The notes under the pieces: model-generated | What the model was told of the DNA's origin: nothing | Database searches by the model: none | What the model saw: the letters and a program-made list of their open reading frames with translations, nothing else | Program-made: the position numbers and the translations under genes | DNA from: Anaerovorax sp. IOR16 | GTDB taxonomy: Bacteria; Bacillota; Clostridia; Peptostreptococcales; Anaerovoracaceae | Assembly: GCF_017168145.1 (NCBI RefSeq) | Contig: NZ_JADQTL010000011.1 | Coordinates: forward strand, 248,001 to 312,000 | Length of the DNA stretch: 64,000 bases | Reading direction: 5' to 3' | Shown: positions 51,214 through 60,167 of the stretch, piece by piece | Numbering within the stretch: the stretch's first letter is position 1 | Layout of the letters: each line of letters starts with the position of its first letter

Positions 51214-53064
51214 ATGAAAAATGATGAAAAGTTTAATAAACTTATAAACGAAAAATCTCCGTATCTTCTTCAACATGCTAAGAATCCAGTAAATTGGTTC
51301 CCTTGGGGAGAAGAAGCTTTTAATAAGGCAAAACAAGAGGATAAGCCTATTTTTTTGAGCATAGGATATTCTACGTGTCATTGGTGCCATGTTATGGCGC
51401 ATGAGTCATTTGAGGACGATGAGGTAGCAGAAATTTTAAATAGAGATTATATATCCATAAAAGTAGACAAAGAAGAACGCCCTGATATTGACGCAGTCTA
51501 TATGACGGTATGTCAGGCTTTAACCGGAAGTGGAGGCTGGCCTCTTACTATTATTATGACACCAGATCAAAAACCATTTTTTGCAGGGACTTATTATCCT
51601 AAGAAACAAAGGTATAATATGCCGGGCATTATTGAGATTCTTACAGAATTATCGAAGCACTGGAAGAATAACAGACAGAAGCTAGAAGAATCTGCTTCTA
51701 AAATTGTAAACGCATTAAATAATGAGTCAAATTATGCGGATCATTCTTACAAGCATGGTTTCGATTCGAACAAAGTAAGAGGAATTTTTCATACAGGGAA
51801 AGCAAACTTTGCTCAAAACTTTGATGAAGTATATGGTGGTTTTGGACATAGTCCGAAATTTCCAACTCCTCATAATTTAATGTTTTTGTTAAGATACTAT
51901 CGCTATGAAAAAGATGAAAAATCTCTATATATGGCATTAAAGACTTTAAAACAAATGTATTTGGGTGGAATTTTTGATCATGTTGGATATGGATTTTCTC
52001 GATACTCTACCGATGATCAATGGCTGGTGCCTCATTTTGAAAAAATGATCTATGACAATGCCTTATTAGCCATTGCTAATTTAGAAGCCTATGAGCTTTC
52101 TAAAATTGAGCTATATCGCCAAGTTACTGAAAGAATTTTATCTTATGTAATGAGAGAAATGGTAAGCCCAGAGGGTGGATTTTATTCTGCTCAAGATGCG
52201 GACAGTGAAGGGGTAGAAGGGAAGTACTACGTTTTTACTCCACAGGAAATTATAAGGGTTCTTGGTGAAATAGAGGGTAATCAATTTAATGAATACTTTG
52301 ATATAAGAGAAAAACCTAATTTTGAGGAGGGTAATATTCCTAATCTTATTCGCAATCCAGCTTATCATAATGACGATATTTCTATTAATCATACAATGGA
52401 AAAGAATTGTGAAAAACTATATCAGTATAGATTGGATCGAACTTACTTGCATAAGGATGACAAAATATTAACTTCGTGGAATGCTTTAATGTTAATTGCT
52501 TTTGCCAAGGCTTACGGAGTACTTGGTAATGAAGAATATTTAAAAACAGCAGAGAAGTGCCAGTTACTCATTGAGCAAAAGTTGACGAATCGAGAAAATA
52601 ATCGATTATATATCAGATATCGAGAAGGCGATGCAGCAGGACAAGGAACTTTAGAGGATTATGCTTTTTATATTTGGGCGTTAGCCACTCTCTATGAAGT
52701 AACTTTCAATACGAAATATCTAGATAAGGCAGTGAAATATTGTAATATGATGATTGATTTCTTTTGGGATCAGCAAGCGGGCGGATTTTTCTTAACAGCA
52801 AAAGATGCTGAGAATTTAATATACAGACCAAAAGAAATTTATGATGGTGCCATCCCATCCGGCAATTCAGTGGCAGCTTACGTTTTAGTAAAATTAAAGA
52901 AAATGACAGGCATTACTGAAATAAAAGAAATTTGTGATAGACAGTTATCTTTTATAAAGCACCGGATTGAAGGCTATCCTTCCGGATATAGCTTTTCCAT
53001 GATGGCACTTATGATGGATTCTTATAAAGAAAGCTTTTTATGTGAAAACGGTGTTTGTTCATAA
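51214..53064 (+). CDS. YyaL/SPATA20-type thioredoxin-domain protein (DUF255)
   Basis: 616 residues. An N-terminal thioredoxin-like domain (about 1-165) with [16 protein letters not shown] (CxxC), [15 protein letters not shown] and [12 protein letters not shown], followed by a long alpha/alpha barrel similar to glycosidases/epimerases ([54 protein letters not shown]). Bacterial members are usually somewhat longer (about 680). The biochemical role is unknown; a redox function is implied by the Cys pair. It is convergent with the KdpE-like gene. Confidence 0.9.
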   Translation: MKNDEKFNKLINEKSPYLLQHAKNPVNWFPWGEEAFNKAKQEDKPIFLSIGYSTCHWCHVMAHESFEDDEVAEILNRDYISIKVDKEERPDIDAVYMTVCQALTGSGGWPLTIIMTPDQKPFFAGTYYPKKQRYNMPGIIEILTELSKHWKNNRQKLEESASKIVNALNNESNYADHSYKHGFDSNKVRGIFHTGKANFAQNFDEVYGGFGHSPKFPTPHNLMFLLRYYRYEKDEKSLYMALKTLKQMYLGGIFDHVGYGFSRYSTDDQWLVPHFEKMIYDNALLAIANLEAYELSKIELYRQVTERILSYVMREMVSPEGGFYSAQDADSEGVEGKYYVFTPQEIIRVLGEIEGNQFNEYFDIREKPNFEEGNIPNLIRNPAYHNDDISINHTMEKNCEKLYQYRLDRTYLHKDDKILTSWNALMLIAFAKAYGVLGNEEYLKTAEKCQLLIEQKLTNRENNRLYIRYREGDAAGQGTLEDYAFYIWALATLYEVTFNTKYLDKAVKYCNMMIDFFWDQQAGGFFLTAKDAENLIYRPKEIYDGAIPSGNSVAAYVLVKLKKMTGITEIKEICDRQLSFIKHRIEGYPSGYSFSMMALMMDSYKESFLCENGVCS

Positions 53065-53069
53065 GGAAA

Positions 53070-53097
53070 CTTGCACAAAAATAGGTGCAAGAATCTT
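53070..53097. terminator. Weak hairpin between convergent genes
   Basis: CTTGCAC / GTGCAAG arms followed by TTTTATT; modest strength. Confidence 0.5.
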
Positions 53098-53808
53098 TTA
53101 TTCGTCAATAAAACGATAACCGACACCCATCTCTGTAAGCAGGTAGCGGGGAGCAGCTGTATTTTTTTCAATTTTACGTCGAAGATTTGCCATAAAAACA
53201 CGAAGTGATTGGGAATCAGCGTGTTCTTCGTATCCCCCAATATTTTTTATAATATAAGCGTGAGTTAACACTTGTCCGGCATGAGATACTAAAAGATGTA
53301 ACAGTTTGTACTCCATAGGAGTTAAATGTATTTCATTTCCATCAACAAATACTTTGCGCCGTTTATCGTCCAATCGAAATCCATCCAATTCAAAAACATC
53401 TTCTGCAGCCTTTGGCTGCTTTTTTCTTAGAGCGACACGTACTCTGGCAAGGAGTTCTCCAATAAAGAATGGTTTTGTCACGTAATCGTCGGCACCATTA
53501 TCCAGAGCATTGACTTTGTTAAATTCCTGATCCCTTGCTGAAACGATAATAACAGGAGTGTCTGATTTATCTCTGATTTGTGATAGTACTTCAAAGCCAT
53601 CTACATCAGGAAGCCCTAAATCCAAAAGGACTAAGGACGGATTTGCTGAAAAAAATTGTGAGATACCGGACAATCCGGTATCAGCGCAAAGAGTCTTATA
53701 TCCGTTTGTTTGCAGAGAGACGGTAAGGAATCTTGTGATGCTTTTGTCATCTTCTATAATCAGAATGGTATCTGAAAGAGAATTTGTCTTTATTTGTACG
53801 GGTGTCAT
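53098..53808 (-). CDS. KdpE-like response regulator (OmpR class)
   Basis: 236 residues. Receiver domain with IIEDDKSI, phospho-acceptor Asp in LLDLGLPDVDG and Lys in DDYVTKPF; C-terminal winged helix (LTPMEYKLLHLLVSHAGQVLTH ... SLRVFMANLRRKIEKN, TEMGVGYRF), the KdpE pattern. It lies last in a five-gene Trk operon behind its cognate kinase. No kdpFABC genes are present here, so potassium uptake via Trk is the likely target. Start after AAAGGAATG. Confidence 0.92.
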   Translation of the reverse strand: MTPVQIKTNSLSDTILIIEDDKSITRFLTVSLQTNGYKTLCADTGLSGISQFFSANPSLVLLDLGLPDVDGFEVLSQIRDKSDTPVIIVSARDQEFNKVNALDNGADDYVTKPFFIGELLARVRVALRKKQPKAAEDVFELDGFRLDDKRRKVFVDGNEIHLTPMEYKLLHLLVSHAGQVLTHAYIIKNIGGYEEHADSQSLRVFMANLRRKIEKNTAAPRYLLTEMGVGYRFIDE

Positions 53809-53829
53809 GATTCATTCCTTTCTGATTGC

Positions 53830-55377
53830 TTATTTCGGTACGGTTAGTTTCTCATAATAACTTTGCATTTGCTTCTTGCACGGTAACATAAAGCGGAAGG
53901 TTGCACCACCTTGTTCATTATTAAAAGCAAGCAAGGTTCCTCCGTGTGCTTCTATGATGGATTTACATATAGAAAGACCAAGCCCCATACCATGATGAGA
54001 ATCTGGGTCCTTTCCTGGTGTAGTGACAAAAGGTTCAAAAATTTTATCCAAAATACCTTCTTCAATTCCACCGCCGTTATCAGAAACAGAAAAGACCACA
54101 TAATTATTTTCGCGATAGACAGCAAGTTCAATATCAGCAGTCGGTGTCGTATGAACGATGGCGTTATTTAAAAGGTTGACCAGTACTTGAATCATCAATT
54201 TACCATCCATGGACAGCATGATGACATCATCAGGCATATGGAGTGAAATTTCATGTTTCTTTTTGTTCTTTTCCACTCGATGAAACGCTTCATAAACAAT
54301 ATCATCTACAACCTCTTCTTGTTTGGAAAGCTGTATTTTTCCTTCTTGAAGCCTCGTAGAGCTTAGAAGGTTTTCTGCTAATTGATTTAAGCGATTTGCA
54401 TCGGTATTGATATCCGAAAGCAAACCTAAAATCGTTTTTTTATCCAGACGGTCATAGCTTTCCATTATAAAATTACTGGAACCTGCAATTCCGGTCAGTG
54501 GGGTTCTTAAATCATGAGAAATGGAACGAAGAATATTACCTTGAAGCTGTTCTTTTTGCATTTCCATTCGGATGGATTCTTGGCTGTCGTGCATCTGCTC
54601 TCGTTCCATCGTAAGTGCCATTTGCGATAAAATGGTTTCGATAATGACCATGTCTTCTTTACTAATTTCTTTGTTACCGCAGAAAAATGCGGCAATGCCA
54701 AATACATTATCACTGCTTTTTACAGGTAAGTACTTCCACTTTGAGGTTGGGAAATATGAAGTACCACAGCCACATGGAACAACATTCGTAAGACACCATA
54801 ACGCAACCGTATTGTTTTCGGGCATGTCTTTTATAGTCAATGAATCGGGGCAATAAGGGCGAATTAATTCAGACTGTCCTTTTGCAGGATAGATCATTGA
54901 AGGATATTCCAATATTTCATTTAAGCTTTTAACTGCATAATCAAAAATATTTGCAATACCTGATATATTTAAATATCCTAAACTAATCTCATAAAGCAAA
55001 TGTGCTTGATGTTCATTGTATCGTGAGCTCCTGACATGCATTTGAAGACGGCTTACCAAAGTGCTTGCTATAAATGAAACAGTAAGAAACAGAAATAAGC
55101 TTAATATATAGTTCGGATCAGAAACCTCAAAGGTATACTTTGGTTCTGTAAAGAAAAAGTTAAACGAAAACATACTTGCAATACAGGTTAAGGCACCCCA
55201 AAAATATCCTTTTGTTTCTAAAGTAGTTAATAGTATAGCAATCAGATAGATTAAAATTAGATTGATTGCATTCACGCCTAATGATTCTAAAGACAATGCC
55301 ACAGCGGTGGATAAGACTAGAGAAAGTATGCATTTCAATAGTCCTGAGATGTGGTTGTAATAAGAATGTTGTTTCAT
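53830..55377 (-). CDS. KdpD-like sensor histidine kinase lacking the N-terminal KdpD domain
   Basis: 515 residues. Starts directly with the four-helix DUF4118 membrane domain (about 10-105; ILIYLIAILLTTLETKGYFWGALTCIASMFSFNFFF), then a GAF-like domain, and a kinase core: H-box RSISHDLRTPLTG, N-box LLNNAIVHT, G1 SDNGGGI, G2 GMGLGLSI. The cytoplasmic KdpD/USP region of classical KdpD (Walker A and UspA-like parts) is absent. Start ATG follows AGGAGGT. It lies between the TrkH gene and the response regulator on the same strand. Confidence 0.9.
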   Translation of the reverse strand: MKQHSYYNHISGLLKCILSLVLSTAVALSLESLGVNAINLILIYLIAILLTTLETKGYFWGALTCIASMFSFNFFFTEPKYTFEVSDPNYILSLFLFLTVSFIASTLVSRLQMHVRSSRYNEHQAHLLYEISLGYLNISGIANIFDYAVKSLNEILEYPSMIYPAKGQSELIRPYCPDSLTIKDMPENNTVALWCLTNVVPCGCGTSYFPTSKWKYLPVKSSDNVFGIAAFFCGNKEISKEDMVIIETILSQMALTMEREQMHDSQESIRMEMQKEQLQGNILRSISHDLRTPLTGIAGSSNFIMESYDRLDKKTILGLLSDINTDANRLNQLAENLLSSTRLQEGKIQLSKQEEVVDDIVYEAFHRVEKNKKKHEISLHMPDDVIMLSMDGKLMIQVLVNLLNNAIVHTTPTADIELAVYRENNYVVFSVSDNGGGIEEGILDKIFEPFVTTPGKDPDSHHGMGLGLSICKSIIEAHGGTLLAFNNEQGGATFRFMLPCKKQMQSYYEKLTVPK

Positions 55378-55385
55378 TTTTATCT

Positions 55386-56882
55386 TTACCTCCTAATTTT
55401 GTGGCTTATCTTAGTATAAGCAGTTTTTGGCATCGTAAGCAAATGTATGAAAGATACAGCAACCACATAAATTTCTAAACGTCCGACAAACATACCAAAC
55501 ATTAAAACCCAAAGAATCACAGGATTTGCATCATAAGCAGTAATGCCGCAAGAAAGACCGACACCACCCATAGCAGAAGAAATCTCAAACAAAGATTCTT
55601 TCAAAGGATAACCATAGGAACTGATAATTAAGGTTCCGGTTAGCATAATTAAAATATATAAAAATAGAAAACTCCCAATTTCGGCACGTTGCTTATTACC
55701 GATGACTTCATCTGTATCGGGTTTTTTTACATAATTGACGCGAACTAGTTTATCGCTATAAAAGGTATCACGAAGACTCCAATAAATCCCTTTCAGAAAA
55801 ACCCATACGCGAAATTGTTTTACTCCTCCGGAAGTAGAGCCTGCTTCACCGCCTATAATCATAAGTAAAATTAATGGCAGTGCCAAAGCGCTTGACCAAA
55901 CTGCAAAGGACGGAACGGTTTGGAATCCTGTCGTACTAAAGGCGGAAGTCGTTTGAAATGCTGCAATTCTAAGACTTTGTATCCATGGGTAACCTTGCTG
56001 TTTCCATAAAAAAAATGACATTAGAATCGTAAAAAAAACAAAAAGAAAAAAGGTGAAACGTAGCTCACAATAACGGAAGAAATTATAAAATTTTCCGCGA
56101 AATGCATATAAGCTGGCAACAAAATTTGTTGAGCCTAAAAACATCAGGATAATGGACACTACTTCAATAGGTACACTGTTAAAATATCCGATGCTTTCTG
56201 CTTTTGTAGAGAAGCCTCCAGTTGCAACGGCTGCTATGGCATGGTTAATGGCATCAAACCAGTTCATTCCGAAAATCATGTAAAATACAGTTCCAATTAT
56301 AATATATCCTGTATAAATAAATAAGATTAATCGTGATGATTGGATTAAATTTGGAAGCAGTTTGTCAGAATGACCTTCTGCATAATAAAGCCGCATTCCA
56401 GATGCATCTTTTAAGACAGACACCATGATTAATACCAAGCCAACACCACCAAAAAAGAGCATGAGACTTCGGTGTAAGAGGAAAATATGTGAGGTCTCGG
56501 TAACATCTACAACGGAAAGACCTGTAGTACTCCAGCCACTAGTGGATTCAAACATTGCCTGTGTAAAATTGTACTTACCGGTAATTAGGAAGGGTAATCC
56601 CGATGCGAGAATTGCTAATAACCAAGAGCTCGTTACAATCGATGCACTTTGACCAAAATTCAGAGATGCCTTTTCACAATTCCTTACTAAAAAACTCAAT
56701 AAATATCCAAAAAATAAGCAGCCAACGCCCGGGAGAATAAAATATTTAGCATAGATAATTTCTTCCGGATAAGCAAACAGTATAAGTAGAGGTAGCAAAA
56801 CGGAAATCCCAATTAAAATTAAGATAACGCCCAAATACCCAAAAATAAGGCGAATTCCGGTTACTTCGCAGTTGGGTTTCAT
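55386..56882 (-). CDS. trkH: TrkH/KtrB-family potassium transporter membrane subunit
   Basis: 498 residues with the four M1-P-M2 repeats of K+ channels. Pore-loop text is visible: FESTSGWSTTGLSVVD, AIAAVATGGFSTKAESIG, FQTTSAFSTTGFQTVP and ISSAMGGVGLSCGITAYD. Imports K+, gated by the TrkA subunits encoded just upstream. Its start overlaps the second TrkA gene by 4 bases. The ends of the operon (kinase, regulator) follow. Confidence 0.92.
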   Translation of the reverse strand: MKPNCEVTGIRLIFGYLGVILILIGISVLLPLLILFAYPEEIIYAKYFILPGVGCLFFGYLLSFLVRNCEKASLNFGQSASIVTSSWLLAILASGLPFLITGKYNFTQAMFESTSGWSTTGLSVVDVTETSHIFLLHRSLMLFFGGVGLVLIMVSVLKDASGMRLYYAEGHSDKLLPNLIQSSRLILFIYTGYIIIGTVFYMIFGMNWFDAINHAIAAVATGGFSTKAESIGYFNSVPIEVVSIILMFLGSTNFVASLYAFRGKFYNFFRYCELRFTFFLFVFFTILMSFFLWKQQGYPWIQSLRIAAFQTTSAFSTTGFQTVPSFAVWSSALALPLILLMIIGGEAGSTSGGVKQFRVWVFLKGIYWSLRDTFYSDKLVRVNYVKKPDTDEVIGNKQRAEIGSFLFLYILIMLTGTLIISSYGYPLKESLFEISSAMGGVGLSCGITAYDANPVILWVLMFGMFVGRLEIYVVAVSFIHLLTMPKTAYTKISHKIRR

Positions 56883-57547
56883 TTTGGCTTACCCCCTGTC
56901 ATAATTGATATAATAGAATCTTGTGCCGATGGTGGTGATAAAAAGATCAATTTATCATTCGGCAGCAATAATAGTTCTTTTTGTGGGGACAGCATGTCAT
57001 TTCCTCGAAGTACGCAGCTGATTAGTGTCCGATCCGGTAATGGTATTTCTTGAAGCTGATGGTATTCATACGGACAGTGTTCATCCATTAAAAGCTCTGT
57101 TAGCATTAATTTATTATGTTCGATGGAAACCGTATGAAGTAAGATGTCTACCGTTGAGGCTTGTTCAATAATTTGTGTTAATAAATAGGTAGCACTGACT
57201 GCGGTATTTACGCCCAACGTTTTAAATACATCAACGTTTTTAGGATTTGATACAATCGCTATGGTTTTTTTTATGTGAAAAAGACGTTTTGCTGCTTGGC
57301 AAATTGCTAAATTGTCAGAATCATAGGCTGATAATGCTATAAGAATGTCATATCCTTCAATTTTTGCATCTTCAAGTGTATAAAGCTTGCTCGAATCCCC
57401 ATGGAAAATAGGGATTTTATGAGTTTGCGCAAGATAATTACAAAAAGCTCGATCTTCGTTAATAACCATAAGTGTATGTTTTTTCTTTAATAATGAGCCA
57501 ATTAAGAAATCAGCCTTGGTTTTGCCTTCGGCAATGACAATTTTCAT
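56879..57547 (-). CDS. trkA: TrkA-type regulatory subunit, half with degenerate nucleotide site
   Basis: 222 residues. An RCK_N-like domain (about 1-120; VIAEGKTKADFLIGSLLKKKHTLMVINED, IFHGDSSKLYTLEDAKIEGYDILIAL) and an RCK_C domain (about 135-215). The glycine-rich loop is changed to AEGKTKADF, so dinucleotide binding is doubtful. It is translated from a 4-base overlap with the other TrkA-like gene upstream and likely hetero-oligomerises with it under TrkH. Confidence 0.88.
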   Translation of the reverse strand: MKIVIAEGKTKADFLIGSLLKKKHTLMVINEDRAFCNYLAQTHKIPIFHGDSSKLYTLEDAKIEGYDILIALSAYDSDNLAICQAAKRLFHIKKTIAIVSNPKNVDVFKTLGVNTAVSATYLLTQIIEQASTVDILLHTVSIEHNKLMLTELLMDEHCPYEYHQLQEIPLPDRTLISCVLRGNDMLSPQKELLLLPNDKLIFLSPPSAQDSIISIMTGGKPK

Positions 57548-57981
57548 AAGACATCCTCCTTAATATCTATGGCGCTGAGACGCTCGAATTCTTCAATGGA
57601 TAGTTTTGCAGGGAAAATAGGATGTATATTTAAGCCTTCTACCAGTTTCTGCTTTTCCATATCATAAAGGCGGAGATATACTTGCTTTACTTCATAGATA
57701 ACGCTGCCGATTTGTGCAATCATTAAGTTTACGTTATCTCTGTTCGCGGTAGCCATTAAAATATCGGTGTCTTTAATTCCTGCTTTAACCAGCACGTCCA
57801 AATCTGTGGCATCGCCCACAATTTGAAAGCCAGAAAAAGCAGGTGGAAGTTTACGAAAGGATTCTTCATCATTATCGATTACTGTTACTTTATACCCTTG
57901 TTCTGACAATGCCCCTGCAATACTGCCGCCAAGGCGACCGCAACCGGCAATTAAGATACTTCTATTTTTTCTTCCAAACAT
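57544..57981 (-). CDS. trkA: TrkA-N (RCK_N) protein with intact nucleotide site
   Basis: 145 residues. Rossmann domain with GCGRLGGSIA and VIDNDEESF (acidic end of beta-2), then VGDATDLDVLVKAGIKDTDILMAT, as in TrkA. It lacks the C-terminal RCK_C domain. First gene of the operon; start after AAGAAGGA. With the next gene it makes a split TrkA of two unlike halves. Confidence 0.9.
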   Translation of the reverse strand: MFGRKNRSILIAGCGRLGGSIAGALSEQGYKVTVIDNDEESFRKLPPAFSGFQIVGDATDLDVLVKAGIKDTDILMATANRDNVNLMIAQIGSVIYEVKQVYLRLYDMEKQKLVEGLNIHPIFPAKLSIEEFERLSAIDIKEDVL

Positions 57982-58209
57982 AAAATCCTTCTTTCCTAGT
58001 GTTTGTCTATTTTAATAAAATAATTTTATTGTTATTGATACGATTGAATTAATTATTACATCTTTAGTATACGATATTGGGGAGATTTTACGCAGTAAGG
58101 ATTTTGTTAGTCTTTCTGCATATGATGTTAAGATTTCGTTAATATTCTACAATATTTAAATGTGTTTGGAAACAAAATAGAAAAAGTGAGAAAATTAAGT
58201 AAAAAAAGC

Positions 58210-58238
58210 TTGACACTTGTTTTCAAAAAAGGTATATT
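58210..58238 (+). promoter_or_regulatory. Promoter of the T-box leader
   Basis: TTGACA (58210-58215), 17-base spacer, TATATT (58233-58238). Confidence 0.8.
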
Positions 58239-58244
58239 AGCGAA

Positions 58245-58535
58245 AAGATAAATTTCAAACCGTAGATTAAGAAGAGTAGGCCATGTGTTCTTTTTTCACA
58301 GAGAGCTGCAGGGGGTGTGATTGCAGTAGAAAAGCCATAGCTGAATGGACTTATGAGGGTAGGACGAAAAGCAGATAACTGCTGAGTAGCGCCTAACGGA
58401 ATCTCCATCCGTTATCAAGGGAGTGCATATGATAGTATGCAGAGAGTGGATGCGTTTTGCATCAATTTGGGTGGTACCGCAGAAGTAGAGACTTTTGTCC
58501 CAGTGTAAACTGAGACAAAGGTCTTTTTTTATACA
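58245..58535 (+). ncRNA. T-box riboswitch, tryptophan-specific
   Basis: The T-box sequence TGGGTGGTACCGC is at 58468-58480. Stem I carries GCTGAATGGACTTATGAGG, where TGG (58346-58348) followed by a purine is the likely specifier codon for tRNA-Trp. A terminator follows. The downstream gene encodes a tryptophan synthase beta chain, which agrees with the Trp specifier. Uncharged tRNA-Trp would favour read-through. Confidence 0.9.
58488..58534 (+). terminator. T-box terminator
   Basis: GACTTTTGTC (58490-58499) pairs with GACAAAGGTC (58514-58523) followed by a T run; competes with the antiterminator containing the T-box sequence. Confidence 0.85.
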
Positions 58536-58618
58536 ATAAGAAATATTGTTTCCTATTGTAAATCAACATAGACGCTTTTTAATCTGCTGTTAACGTTCTG
58601 CAAAGAAAGGAGAAAAAT

Positions 58619-59989
58619 ATGAAAACATCAAAAATTCCGCACAGATTTTATTTAACTGAGGAACAAATGCCGACACAATGGTATAACTTGCGTGCAGATA
58701 TGAAAGAGCAACCGGATCCAATGTTAAATCCGGCCACAGGAAAACCTGCACAAGTAGAAGACCTTTATCCTGTATTTTGCAAAAAACTAGCAGAGCAGGA
58801 AATGGACGCTTCCAGTCGTTATGTGGATATTCCGGAAGAAGTCCAAGAAATGTATAAGATTTATCGACCGTCTCCACTGGTTCGTGCATATCAATTGGAG
58901 AAAGCCTTAGAAACACCTGCAAAAATATATTATAAATTTGAAGGTAACAATACTTCCGGCAGTCACAAACTAAACTCTGCGATTGCACAGGCTTATTATG
59001 CAAAGGAAGAGGGCTTAAAGGGACTTACGACTGAAACCGGTGCAGGCCAGTGGGGGACGGCTTTGTCAGAGGCGTGTGCATACTTTGATATTCCGCTTAC
59101 TGTATATATGGTAAAAACCTCTTACGAGCAGAAACCATTTCGAAAAACTATAATGGAAACATTTGATGCAAGTGTAATTCCAAGTCCCAGTATGACGACA
59201 AACGCTGGAAAAGCCATTCTTCAAACCAATCCAGATACAGGCGGAAGCTTAGGATGTGCAATATCCGAGGCTGTAGAAAAAGCAGTTACCACTGAGGGAT
59301 ATCGGTATGTATTAGGTTCTGTATTAAATTTGGTTTTGCTTCATCAATCCATTATTGGTTTGGAGACAAAAAAAGCTATGGAGATGTTAGGAGAATATCC
59401 GGATGTTGTAATTGGTTGTGCCGGGGGCGGATCAAATTTGGGAGGATTAATTGCACCATTTATGCAGGATAAGCTCATCGGTAAAGCAAATCCGGAAATT
59501 ATTGCAATTGAACCAGCTTCTTGTCCATCCTTTACAAGGGGAAAATATGCATATGACTTTTGTGATACAGGAAAAATTACACCTATGGCAAAAATGTATA
59601 CGTTAGGATGTAGCTTCATTCCTTCTGCAAATCATGCCGGAGGACTTCGATACCATGGAATGTCTCCGATTTTATCTAAGCTTTATCATGATGGTTATAT
59701 GATGGCAAAATCAGTTGAACAGACGAGGGTATTTGAAGCGGCTGGTTTGTTTGCGAAATATGAAACAATTTTGCCTGCACCAGAGTCGGCACATGCCATT
59801 CGTGGAGCGATTGATGAAGCTTTGCGCTGCAAGGAGACTGGAGAAGAAAAAACAATCTTGTTTGGTTTGACTGGAACCGGTTATTTTGATATGACGGCAT
59901 ATGCTTCATATCGAGACGGTACAATGACGGATTCTATTCCTACTGATGACGATTTACAGAAGGGGTTTATGGCATTACCTAAAATTTAA
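58619..59989 (+). CDS. trpB: Tryptophan synthase beta chain, TrpB2 type
   Basis: 456 residues, longer than TrpB1 (about 400), typical of the TrpB2 class. PLP-lysine in NNTSGSHKLNSA (K117), the KFEGNNTSGSHK context, the phosphate loop GCAGGGSNLGG and TETGAGQWGTA. Joins indole with serine to make tryptophan. No trpA or other trp gene adjoins, so salvage of indole or a stand-alone role is likely. Expression is under a Trp T-box. Start after AAAGGAG. Confidence 0.94.
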   Translation: MKTSKIPHRFYLTEEQMPTQWYNLRADMKEQPDPMLNPATGKPAQVEDLYPVFCKKLAEQEMDASSRYVDIPEEVQEMYKIYRPSPLVRAYQLEKALETPAKIYYKFEGNNTSGSHKLNSAIAQAYYAKEEGLKGLTTETGAGQWGTALSEACAYFDIPLTVYMVKTSYEQKPFRKTIMETFDASVIPSPSMTTNAGKAILQTNPDTGGSLGCAISEAVEKAVTTEGYRYVLGSVLNLVLLHQSIIGLETKKAMEMLGEYPDVVIGCAGGGSNLGGLIAPFMQDKLIGKANPEIIAIEPASCPSFTRGKYAYDFCDTGKITPMAKMYTLGCSFIPSANHAGGLRYHGMSPILSKLYHDGYMMAKSVEQTRVFEAAGLFAKYETILPAPESAHAIRGAIDEALRCKETGEEKTILFGLTGTGYFDMTAYASYRDGTMTDSIPTDDDLQKGFMALPKI

Positions 59990-60043
59990 TGTAAGAAATG
60001 ATATTAGATTAACTATTTTAAAAAAATATATTTTGTAAAATAA

Positions 60044-60080
60044 AAAATCCTTTACAATGATTTGTAGAGGATTTTTTTAT
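60044..60080 (+). terminator. Terminator after trpB2
   Basis: AAATCCTTTACAA / TTGTAGAGGATTT arms (one G-T pair) with a T run. Confidence 0.87.
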
Positions 60081-60116
60081 TGAAATACTAGATTTTCCGA
60101 TTCAATAAGAAGGAAG

Positions 60117-60148
60117 AATAGAGTTATAAACTAATAGAGTTATAAACT
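60117..60148. repeat. 16-bp tandem duplication
   Basis: AATAGAGTTATAAACT occurs twice head to tail, just past the end of feoB. Confidence 0.88.
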
Positions 60149-60167
60149 CTTTTTTGTATCTTGATTT

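Noticed and set aside
53558-53857. Plus-strand ORF opposite the response regulator
   Set aside because: Antisense shadow of a well-supported gene with no start signals.
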